DNA of 64,000 nt, from positions 139,630-203,629 of the forward strand of contig JAKMXF010000055.1 of assembly GCA_024704765.1 (NCBI GenBank), given 5' to 3'. The first letter of the stretch is position 1, and each line of letters begins with the position of its first letter. Position numbers and translations under genes: made by a program. Of the stretch, positions 1 through 9,146 are shown piece by piece. The notes beneath the pieces are model-generated. The model did no database searches, had not been told where the DNA came from, and saw nothing but the letters and a program-made list of their open reading frames with translations. Source of the stretch: Oopsacas minuta (lineage: Eukaryota > Porifera > Hexactinellida > Lyssacinosida > Leucopsacidae).

Positions 1-1318
1 AAGAAAGTAGTAGCCCAACTTATCAAGGACTATACCTCAGCTGCGAATGAGCTACAGGATACATTAACTGATAAAAAATAAGTAGGAAGATGAAGTGAGA
101 GAATTGAAAGAGAAGAACTCTGCTCTCCTGAGAGAGAAAGGAAAGAGGGGTAGGAACAAAAGAGATAGCAGATTAAGATTACAACGGGATAAGGAGCTAG
201 AAGGAACGTTCCAGATTCTTCTGGAAGAATCTCAAAAGGAAATACTTAATCTTGAATCAGAGAGAGACTCTCATAAAACTGCAGCTGATAAGTACAGAGG
301 TTAGTATTGTCTATTCTTAAGAATATATTAACAATAAGTATAGATAATAATTGTATTTATAGCTGAGCGTGAGAAGGTTAAACTAGCTGTTGAGGAACAG
401 AAAATAATTCAAGAAACTCTGAAATCTGAGTACGAACAGAAAGCTGCAGATGCTCTATACCAAATTACTACATTAACAAATACATTGAAACAATCTGAAG
501 AACAGAATCATAAGCAGTTGGAAGAAAATAATAAACTTAAAAGAGAACTAACAAGGAATAAATATCCGAATATAAAGAGTGATAACAACAACAATACTGA
601 GGGTAATATTGTCAATTCTGGAGTTATCAGCACATATCCTCCTATCCTCTCACAGGGCTCACAGAATGAGCATAGTCCGTCTTATCACAAGATCAGCTCT
701 TTGATAACATCCGTTCAAGGTACAGACTTACGTATACTAACAATTATTGTATGAACTATCCTCAGTTGCGGAGTTAGCCAGCCATTACTGGTGGGGTACA
801 GGTTATTAAGCTGGGACATACTTAAAATTATTCCACATTCTTTACAATCTGAGCATTAACAAATAGGAAGAAATATCCTTTCGAGTGTACTTTGTTGCCC
901 TATTCTAGCCGTTAAGAAGAAGTCTCCCCGCTTGTTTCAAGATTTCAATTATTTGTTTACTTTATATTTCATGAAAACAACAATAAATTTATATATGATT
1001 AATTATATTAAAAGTGTGAAAATCGGATTCAGTATATTCGATATATTTTTTTTCTTGAATTCTGTTTATTTTTTGTTAACTCGATAAATGCAAAATCTTG
1101 TAATTTCTAGATTTGAGTTCAATATAGCATTCGATAAATCCTTTCCTTATGACAACCCTAGTTGAACTAAGTCCGCTCGAATTGATATTTTCATTTGGCA
1201 TACTTATGCCAAATATTTGAGTTATATTTAAGTAGAAACCGGATTTCTCACTATTCAATTGCACGGAAATATCGTCAGAAAAAACCGATGTAAAATGAAA
1301 GTAAATCCCACTTTCTTC
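1..1318 (+). repeat. Direct duplication, copy 1 (pairs with 7706-9023)
   Basis: This stretch matches 7706-9023 base for base apart from a handful of substitutions, at a constant offset of 7,705 bp. The similarity covers the 3' exons of a coiled-coil gene, its intron and about 560 bp of downstream flank. It ends exactly where the unknown base at 9024 lies in the other copy. At least three differences change amino acids (Lys/Glu, Gln/Leu and Asn/Ser). Confidence 0.95.
86..754 (+). CDS. Coiled-coil protein, 3' exons (copy 1, 5' end outside the window)
   Basis: I do not recognise the family. Two exons are supported: 86-299 and 363-754, joined by a 63 bp intron with GTTAGT donor and TTTATAG acceptor. 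The split codon (G|CT) keeps the frame open to the TGA at 752-754. The product is almost entirely charged heptad-like helix rich in Glu, Lys, Leu and Gln, so it should form a long coiled coil. It ends in a Ser/Asn-rich tail. Upstream coding sequence is off the window, but the second copy shows what it should look like. The start codon is unknown. It could be a structural, motor-associated or Golgi coiled-coil protein; nothing here decides. Confidence 0.7.
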
Positions 1319-1633
1319 ACAATCTGAGAAGGAATAATATTTTAAGAAATAGGTGATAAGATAAAACTGTTTCGATTGTATGCTGGTAATATTATATAGA
1401 CCATTCGCATCCCTGTGTAAAAAGTGGGGGATATATCCCCGGGATTTATGCCCATTGCGTGAATACTAGAGAATTTCGTCAAATTGTGGGTAGTGGCTCG
1501 ATTTAGTTCAAATATTTATTCTTTAACATGTCATGATATTCTTATTTACCGAGTTCGATCGAACGATGTTAAACTGTATGTATCAGTCATTAACAAGTAA
1601 ACCAATAATCTTATCGTTCGAAATTAATTACCA

Positions 1634-1737
1634 ACGAGCCTTTGGCTCGTCGCTTCGCGATGAACTCGGCGCATTGCGCCTCGAAGTATTCAACGAACAA
1701 ACAAACAGACAAACAACAATTGAGATTATTAATTTTG
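1634..1737 (-). mobile_element. Short internally deleted Helitron-like copy
   Basis: Read on the minus strand, this copy joins the family's 5' motif (TCTCAATTGTTGTTTGTCTG) directly to the palindromic 3' block, which ends in the hairpin CGAGCCAAAGGCTCG. The whole internal part is missing. A copy with nearly the same junction is at 27370-27474, so the short form behaves as a subfamily of its own. Confidence 0.6.
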
Positions 1738-1819
1738 GTGTTGTTACCAATATTCAGACTAAGAATACTCGATTACTCCAGTATAGTCGTTGAAAGTATG
1801 ATTATACCTCAATATTGAG

Positions 1820-2067
1820 ATTTGTTTACTTTATATTCATAAAAACAACAATAAATTTACATATGATTAATCCAAGAGTGTGGAAATCGGATTCAGCATG
1901 TTCGATATATTTTTTGAAGTTTATTGAATTCCAATTACTTCCTTGATAAACACGATAAATACATAGTTATGCAGAACTTTCAAATTGCATACCATAAATC
2001 CTTTCCTTGACAACGGACAAACAAATTAACAAACAAACAAACAATCATTGAGATTTAATAATATAGA
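1820..2067 (-). mobile_element. Helitron-like repeat, 5' portion
   Basis: On the minus strand it starts TCTATATTATTAAATCTC preceded by A, as other copies do. It continues through the shared block (TTGTTTGTCTG; CAAGGAAAGGATTTA; GTGTTTATCAAGGAA; ATCGGATTC). There is no 3' hairpin end here, so it is truncated. Confidence 0.6.
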
Positions 2068-3486
2068 TTATATCTAATAAGAAATATCTACAAATTCTTT
2101 GAAGAGGGAAAACTTGACTACACATTTCATTTTTCCATTAATACTACACAGTATTCTTCACGCTAGGGAATATTTACGGAAGGGGAGGAATACTTATGAA
2201 ACCTGCATTTTAAGAGGAAAAGTTACGTAGTTTCCTACACTTTGCTAATCGCGATAAATATAGAGTTATGCAACATCTTTGGATTGCAATTGCAATTGCA
2301 AAATATCAACCATAAATCCTATTCTTGACAACAGAGAAAACAACAAACAAACATCAATTGAGATTTAATGATATTGTTGATAACAATCGTAAAGCTCTTA
2401 CATAAAGGTAGTCCAGCCTATATATATATATACGACAAATTAATGATACAATCTGATAGGCCTGAATACTGCGGTTGATAATACCAAATCTTACAACTTA
2501 TCTTACAACTTGCGGTTGATAATTAACAAAATAATTAAATGTCTCTCAGATTTACGTTAAATGCACATTATTTGTTAATTACTACCAGAAACTTAAAGCC
2601 AAGTTCGTAAAAATATGGAGTTTTATGTAATAAATTTCAAAAGGTTCAACTGGAGTTGTTATGAACGGACTTGGTTATAACGGCTAAAAATTCAGTATCT
2701 TTTGGCCTAAAGGAGGCAACAAATAACTTCTTTAAAAGGGAAATTTATACTGATATTTCGGAATATACAAGTTGGTGTGTCCGGCTTTGAGCAATTCACA
2801 GTTTAGCAACACTATTTGGAGGGCTTAGCTCCCCACACTACCAGACAATATCTGAGGCGTTTTGATAACTACATTATTTTCAAGTGCGGCACATCCATTT
2901 CAAAAGTGGTACAACGTAATATTTTATTATATCTAAAGTTGTATGGCGATACGGGACCAAATAATACAAAATGTACCAGGAATAGTTATGACTAATTGTT
3001 TCCGAATTCTTCTTAGGCCGATGAGAGGGGGAGATCCGCGATAAATTCCCAAGGCCCCCGCTGTTGGCACCTTTAAGAAATTTAACTCTATGGGCAAATT
3101 TCCAGAGCATATATAGAGCCATTACGTGTAGGAAAGGGTTCTAATAGCAAGTTATAACACTCAACTTCCAATCTGAATGTAATTAAATGAAAACTGTAAA
3201 GGATAGCGTGAATTAGCACAAATCAACTTTACTAATATACTTCCATAAGACAGTTTCTTATTGTAAGAAACCTATCAAAGTTTAATGTTAAATATTTATG
3301 AGATACATTCTTAGTAGTTAATAACGTGTAATTGTCACGGTGCACAAAGCTAACTTGAGCGTGGAGAAAGTAATCAAAAGGAACTATCTTGAGAGTCATA
3401 ATTGAAACTCTCAATAAATAATATCACGTGTATTTATACACACATCGGTACAAGTAACGAAACCCTAGGTAAACATCCAATTTGCA

Positions 3487-5367
3487 ATGCAATGCAGCAA
3501 ATTGCCTGTGAAGAGTATAAATAGCAATAATGCTACTAGTTATGCCAAATTTTGTTTCCATTTACATGGTAGTAACAAAAACTTTTTCACAAACAGAAAT
3601 AATTCAAATCCTGAAATGACAAAACCCGAAATTCGAGCAAGTTTTACGATGAAACTCCAAGCTATTCTCAAACCACAGTCTGCATCTTCTCGCGTGCCTA
3701 AAGCTATTCTCAAACCACAGTCTGCATCTTCTCGCGTGCCTAAAGCTACTCGTACACCCTCTGGGAAGAAAGTAACTTGGAATTTGGATGAGGAACAAGT
3801 ACAACCAGGAGAGTCAAATGTTGCAGAAGTAGAAGTATGGCCTTCTCCAGATACCAAGGAAGATGCAGTTGAACCGGTTTCTAAGGAACATGGTAGTTAT
3901 GTAATGTTACCAGGTATAAGTAGTGATGAAGACACCACCCCAACTCACGTATCTCATCACAGACAAGATAATATTTACGAACCGATTATCCCTATCCACA
4001 TCAGAACCTTGAATCCATTGAGAGCAGCTACATACCTTCCTAAAGTTTCACACAGACAAAGTACTTCACTTTCAAGCGCAGAAACTCCAAATGCAAATCA
4101 GGTTTTAGATCATAAAAGATTTTCAAGTTTGGATTATTTAGAAGAAGAAAAGTTGAGTTACGAAAATCATCAAGAAGCGCCATGGTACAAAAAAGCTAAT
4201 GTTGATTGGACCAAGAATAGATTGAAACCTGGTAGTGTTACAAAGCCAGTACGATTTGACCTCAACTCTTGGTCAGAGAAGGAAAGAAATCATTCAATTT
4301 TAGATGATCTTTCACAGTTTCTTGATGAAAACACGGATTCGGCTGCATCGAACAGGCGAATATCATTTCCTCCTGATGACCAAATATCTACAATTGAAAG
4401 TGATGTTTCTAGTGTTAGTACATTTTTTGAGAATGAAGATCGAATTGTAAATACAGAATCGCTACCGTTTTTGTACGAAGCTCCTCTGCAATACCAGCTC
4501 TATACATCTACACTATCAAGCGCCTACAACACAATACTACCTCCATTGCAACATCAATCTCCATGCAAATATCAAGAAAACTATATTATACTTCCAATGC
4601 AGAGTTATACAATAAGTACAGTTTGTGAGGTTACGTTTTCTAGTCAAATAACTTTACTGCTCTCTGACTCACTAACAGAAATTACCTTTGAAACTAACGA
4701 AACTCCGTCCACACCAACCATAACGAAAAAAGATTCCCCCACAATTTACGAATTATCAGTTAGACAGTGTGAATCACAGAGACCATATATGAATATAGAC
4801 ATAGGACAAATGAATCGTTACTGTATGCTAGGAGGGGATGAGGATTTAAACATTGGTTATAGAGCTCCACCGCGATATTTCACACCTCATGCAATAGGAG
4901 TTTGCTCGGAATGCAAAGAATACATCTACCCAGCTCCTTGTCAACTCGTTAGAATAAATAAAAGAATATTCCATCCTGATTGTTTCAAGTGCACAGATTG
5001 CTATTCACTTCTACATGTATCGTCTTATCAAGAAGTTCAAGGTAAATTCTACTGTCTACGTGATTTCAAGAGACATATTGATTGTCATGTTTGCAAACGA
5101 CCGCTTGCTGCTTATAGAGGAAGAGAAAGCCCTGTTAATATATATGACAAGTTCTTTCACCCACAATGCTATCGCTGTACTTCATGCAGTACACAAAATC
5201 AGAAATTATCATTTGACGGAAGATGGCTACTTTGTATTCACTGTACACAAGCCAGACGTCAACAAACTATAAACCAAGGGTTACACTCGTCACTCTTCTT
5301 GAATGCATTTCTCGAATGCTGCAACACCACAACACTTATCTCCAATTTTCTAAACTGCAAATTTTAA
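3487..5367 (+). CDS. Protein with two C-terminal LIM zinc-binding domains
   Basis: An intact 626-residue frame from ATG at 3487 to TAA. Residues 1 to about 460 are low-complexity, acidic/Ser-rich and probably disordered. LIM1 starts at Cys473 (C-x2-C, H-x2-C, C-x2-C, C-x2-D pattern; FHPDCFKCTDC core). LIM2 runs from Cys533 to Cys586 (CHVC, FHPQCYRCTSC, CIHC). All eight zinc ligands of each domain are present. LIM domains bind protein partners, typically at adhesion sites, actin or in the nucleus. Paired C-terminal LIMs behind a long disordered head are compatible with several families, and I cannot choose one. The last 35 residues are not LIM-like. The 14-residue unit encoded at 3661-3744 occurs twice in tandem. 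Confidence 0.85.
   Translation: MQCSKLPVKSINSNNATSYAKFCFHLHGSNKNFFTNRNNSNPEMTKPEIRASFTMKLQAILKPQSASSRVPKAILKPQSASSRVPKATRTPSGKKVTWNLDEEQVQPGESNVAEVEVWPSPDTKEDAVEPVSKEHGSYVMLPGISSDEDTTPTHVSHHRQDNIYEPIIPIHIRTLNPLRAATYLPKVSHRQSTSLSSAETPNANQVLDHKRFSSLDYLEEEKLSYENHQEAPWYKKANVDWTKNRLKPGSVTKPVRFDLNSWSEKERNHSILDDLSQFLDENTDSAASNRRISFPPDDQISTIESDVSSVSTFFENEDRIVNTESLPFLYEAPLQYQLYTSTLSSAYNTILPPLQHQSPCKYQENYIILPMQSYTISTVCEVTFSSQITLLLSDSLTEITFETNETPSTPTITKKDSPTIYELSVRQCESQRPYMNIDIGQMNRYCMLGGDEDLNIGYRAPPRYFTPHAIGVCSECKEYIYPAPCQLVRINKRIFHPDCFKCTDCYSLLHVSSYQEVQGKFYCLRDFKRHIDCHVCKRPLAAYRGRESPVNIYDKFFHPQCYRCTSCSTQNQKLSFDGRWLLCIHCTQARRQQTINQGLHSSLFLNAFLECCNTTTLISNFLNCKF
3661..3744 (+). repeat. 42-bp perfect tandem duplication inside the LIM gene
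   Basis: Two identical 42-bp units (3661-3702 and 3703-3744) add a second in-frame copy of the peptide AILKPQSASSRVPK in the disordered head. Identity at every base indicates a very recent duplication. Confidence 0.95.
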
Positions 5368-6530
5368 TTTTTATAAAAGTTAAACCTTGTAATAATACTT
5401 TTAGACAGATTCAAATCGCGTTTGAGATAGAACAGACAGTCTAATTATTACTATAATATCTCTTGGAAAATCCTACATAAAATAGCAATTATGATTCTAC
5501 GCAGCAACAGACAATAAGTATATCAGAAATTATGTTTAACTCCATTTAATAGCAATTGGGTGATATCTATCCAGTAATAATCATAATGCATTACTCAAAC
5601 AAGACAATTTGGTGTTAATAATAGCCAATAATTGTGTGTTTGTGTCGAAGTTAGAAAATGTACTTGAAATCCCGGGTTTAATTAGCACCGGGGGCAAAAG
5701 CTGTACTCGCGATTTGTGGTAAATTTAGTGATCAACATTTCATTTTTAAGAGATGTTTATGGAAAATAGCAAAGAAAGTTGAAAACAAAAGCAATCACTA
5801 TTCAAAACGTATACACAAATTTCCATTATTCGTATAAGATAATTATTAATAATAAAACGAATAATAATCAACAAAACTGTGTTGCAATATTTGTTATATT
5901 CTGTGTAAACAAATTAATTATTAGCAACTCAATGAATTAACCAGAAGATAAGAATTGAAAGATTATTTTATGTACAGAAAAGGTTATACAAAAATACACT
6001 TCCTTTTTGTTAAAATTTCCATAAATAATTATCTCAAACTGTACATGTATATCTGTTAGGAGGGTTTGTGGCTTATGGCAATATTGGTACATACACTTCT
6101 TTGAGTTTATCGTTATAAATCATTGCGGGACATATATACTAAGATATTAATGTATTTGGTATGTCTGCAACACTCTGCATAGATGAAAGTTGAATTAAAA
6201 ATTCATTTGAACGCAGTACTATCTCCTGCAAATTAACTTATACCCACTCGTAACGAATAAAATAAATCATAAATGTATTAATCAACGGTTAGTGCAGTCA
6301 ACTTGGTGAATTAGTGTTCAACACTACAGCTGAATAAAGTGCATAATAGAAAGATTAATTGTTTGACTTACACCGAAAATATACATATGCGATATCGCGG
6401 ATTTCTGCATGTCTACAGAATAATTGAAAGCAAACTATGTGACGGCACAACGATTTGAAAAAGAGCTTTCAATGCTAACTTGGAGATCCAGGTGTAAATA
6501 ACAAAAGGCTGTTATGAATATTATTAATAA
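5368..6530. other. Intergenic, nothing recognised
   Basis: AT-rich sequence downstream of the LIM gene. I see no convincing frame, repeat-family end or RNA gene. Confidence 0.5.
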
Positions 6531-6929
6531 ATGTTTACATGGTGGATAGAGAAAAATTTTGGATTGAATATAGTATGCTTAAGAGCCAAAACAAAGACAC
6601 AGCTGTCTCCTGGAGGGCATGACGGATGGCTAAGTGTTAATGATATAAATCTTTCTGCGGATATTCACACATTCCACGTGGCTACTTATCAAAGAGGAAC
6701 AAAAATGCAGGAAATAGAGCTTTGTATTGACAGCGAGATAGAAGAGATATTGAAAGCATCCCCCGAGCAGGAGGAGAAGGAGAAGGAGGGAATGTACAAG
6801 TTGAATAAACCAAAGAATAAATTGAAGAATATACACAGTAAAACGTTGGTAGGAACGGATGGAACTCAGGAAACTATCCTAATTAAAGATGTTAAGAAAG
6901 TTAGTTTTATCTATGTTACTGATCATTGA
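6531..6929 (+). CDS. Possible upstream exon of the coiled-coil gene
   Basis: A 132-codon open frame with protein-like composition. It has a central segment (GGHDGWLSVNDINLSAD) and an acidic Glu/Lys-rich stretch, and lies 240 bp upstream of the first clear coiled-coil exon. An acceptor-like TATAG lies near 6572 and a possible GTAAAA donor near 6838, so the true exon may be shorter. I do not recognise the domain. It could equally be a separate gene or chance. Confidence 0.35.
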   Translation: MFTWWIEKNFGLNIVCLRAKTKTQLSPGGHDGWLSVNDINLSADIHTFHVATYQRGTKMQEIELCIDSEIEEILKASPEQEEKEKEGMYKLNKPKNKLKNIHSKTLVGTDGTQETILIKDVKKVSFIYVTDH

Positions 6930-7165
6930 TAATCCCTTCATAATATTCTGTGTAAAAGTTTTCGCAAAATCCACTAACGAATTGTTTAAGAATAATTAAA
7001 ATAGTTTAAGACACTTCAATGTGACTTAAATAGGAATAATATACAAATTGTAAATAGGAATTTCTCCAATTATTAATTTGCATGAAACTCCAGTACAATT
7101 GTTCTCCAATTATTTTGTTAAATGTCAACTTAAAGGAGAATAATTATTTGATGTTTGAGATATAG

Positions 7166-8459
7166 TATAAGATGTTGCTGAAAAAGAATGATAGACTAAC
7201 AGCTGATGTACGTGACCAGATTAAGAAAGTCACTAAAGATAATCACATATTGAAAAAACAAATCGAGAATAATACTAAAAGAGAAGAGACTGAGAGGAAA
7301 CAGCTGGAAGGTGAAAAGCAAGCTCTATTAAAAACTAGCAGAGGATTGAACAAGGAAGTGGAGCAAAAAAATGTCAAACACAAAATGGTAAAGGATTGAA
7401 TGATGCCCCTCTCCCTCCCCCTAGAATAAAGCCATCAGTAACAACAGGTATGATCCTTCAAACCGGGTTTATTATAGTATATTTATCCATGGTTCATTAG
7501 ATGTACTGAAAAGTCACGAGAGGAATTGGAGCAAAAGAGACAGGTAGATGCCTTAATCTTAAATTTGAAAACTGAACTGGCAAATGTAAAAACTGAGAGA
7601 GAAGAGATACAAACAAACTTAGGAGAAGAAGTGAGGACCTGGAAGAATAATCATACGAGAGTGTGTCAATTGAAAGTAAGTGTAGATAGAGACAATGACT
7701 CATTAAAGAAAGTAGTAGCCCAACTTATCAAGGACTATACCTCAGCTGCGAATGAGCTACAGGATACATTAACTGATAAAAAATAAGTAGGAAGATGAAG
7801 TGAGAGAATTGAAAGAGGAGAACTCTGCTCTCCTGAGAGAGAAAGGAAAGAGGGGTAGGAACAAAAGAGATAGCAGATTAAGATTACAACGGGATAAGGA
7901 GCTAGAAGGAACGTTCCAGATTCTTCTGGAAGAATCTCAAAAGGAAATACTTAATCTTGAATCAGAGAGAGACTCTCATAAAACTGCAGCTGATAAGTAC
8001 AGAGGTTAGTATTGTCCATTCTTAAGAATATATTAACAATAAGTATAGATAATAATTGTATTTATAGCTGAGCGTGAGAAGGTTAAACTAGCTGTTGAGG
8101 AACAGAAAATAATTCAAGAAACTCTGAAATCTGAGTACGAACAGAAAGCTTCAGATGCTCTATACCAAATTACTACATTAACAAATACATTGAAACAATC
8201 TGAAGAACAGAATCATAAGCTGTTAGAAGAAAATAATAAACTTAAAAGAGAACTAACAAGGAATAAATATCCGAATATAAAGAGTGATAACAACAACAGT
8301 ACTGAGGGTAATATTGTCAATTCTGGAGTTATCAGCACATATCCTCCTATCCTCTCACAGGGCTCACAGAATGAGCATAGTCCGTCTTATCACAAGATCA
8401 GCTCTTTGATAACATCCGTTCAAGGTACAGACTTACGTATACTAACAATTATTGTATGA
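7166..8459 (+). CDS. Coiled-coil protein, 3' half (copy 2)
   Basis: Exons read: about 7166-7387, 7425-7447 (23 nt), 7501-7675 or further, 7791-8004 and 8068-8459. Splice signals and phases agree. The 37-bp intron 7388-7424 ends in a strong pyrimidine tract plus CTAG. The AG|A codon across 7448-7500 restores the frame. Between 7676 and 7790 there is a choice. GTAAGT at 7676 to AG at 7790 is a phase-0 intron of 115 bp, yet 7676-7783 is itself open and coiled-coil-like, and is stopped only by the 7 nt TAAGTAG. The product is a long Glu/Lys/Leu helix. The 5' end is not resolved and the family is unknown. Copy 1 shares all downstream features. Confidence 0.7.
7388..7424 (+). other. 37-bp intron
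   Basis: GTAAAG donor and a CCCTCTCCCTCCCCCTAG-type acceptor bound a 37-nt intron in phase 0. Removing it joins the helix-rich frame to a 23-nt exon in frame. This is very short for an animal intron. Confidence 0.6.
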
Positions 8460-9023
8460 ACTATCCTCAGTTGCGGAGTTAGCCAGCCATTACTGGTGGG
8501 GTACAGGTTATTAAGCTGGGACATACTTAAAATTATTCCACATTCTTTACAATCTGAGCATTAACAAATAGGAAGAAATATCCTTTCGAGTGTACTTTGT
8601 TGCCCTATTCTAGCCGTTAAGAAGAAGTCTCCCCGCTTGTTTCAAGATTTCAATTATTTGTTTACTTTATATTTCATGAAAACAACAATAAATTTACATA
8701 TGATTAATTATATTAAAAGTGTGAAAATCGGATTCAGTATATTCGATATATTTTTTTTCTTGAATTCTGTTTATTTTTTGTTAACTCGATAAATGCAAAA
8801 TCTTGTAATTTCTAGATTTGAGTTCAATATAGCATTCGATAAATCCTTTCCTTATGACAACCCTAGTTGAACTAAGTCCGCTCGAATTGATATTTTCATT
8901 TGGCATACTTATGCCAAATATTTGAGTTATATTTAAGTAGAAACCGGATTTCTCACTATTCAATTGCACGGAAATATCGTCAGAAAAAACCGATGTAAAA
9001 TGAAAGTAAATCCCACTTTCTTC
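7706..9023 (+). repeat. Direct duplication, copy 2 (pairs with 1-1318)
   Basis: Second copy of the 1-1318 unit. It ends at the unknown base at 9024. The similarity runs right up to the last known base, which is what is expected when an assembled contig ends inside a repeat. Confidence 0.95.
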
Positions 9024-9024
9024 N
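9024..9024. other. Single unknown base: probable assembly join
   Basis: The only N in the window. Left of it the sequence follows copy 2 of the coiled-coil duplication. Right of it the minus strand is the middle of an SRCR exon whose remainder is missing. Two unrelated loci therefore meet here, and the one-base gap is a placeholder. Confidence 0.85.
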
Positions 9025-9146
9025 ATATACATCTGCATCATATTCAGTGAAATTATCATAACATATGTAGAACAGGGATTTATCATAATGTGTCCGAACC
9101 AGCTGAGTTGTTGACTGAGAAGAATCTGGAATAACCCCACAGCCCA
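9025..9146 (-). CDS. SRCR gene exon 8: divergent SRCR domain, truncated by the gap
   Basis: Acceptor TTTACTTTAG, then a phase-1 frame GCGVIPDSSQ...LFYICYDNFTEYDADVY that ends at the N. The FYIC.DNFTEYDADV segment matches the core of the other type A domains, so the A-B alternation continues. The other half of this exon is missing from the window. Confidence 0.75.

Larger units (their letters stand above)
755..3486. other. Intergenic, repeat-rich, no gene seen
   Basis: No open frame here has protein character. The stretch contains two or three Helitron-like repeat copies (about 945-1155 and 1820-2067 reversed, plus an internally deleted copy at 1634-1737). The rest is unremarkable AT-rich sequence. 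Confidence 0.6.

Noticed and set aside
3540-3857. Minus-strand frames opposite the LIM gene
   Set aside because: Their internal repeat is only the complement of the 42-bp tandem duplication.
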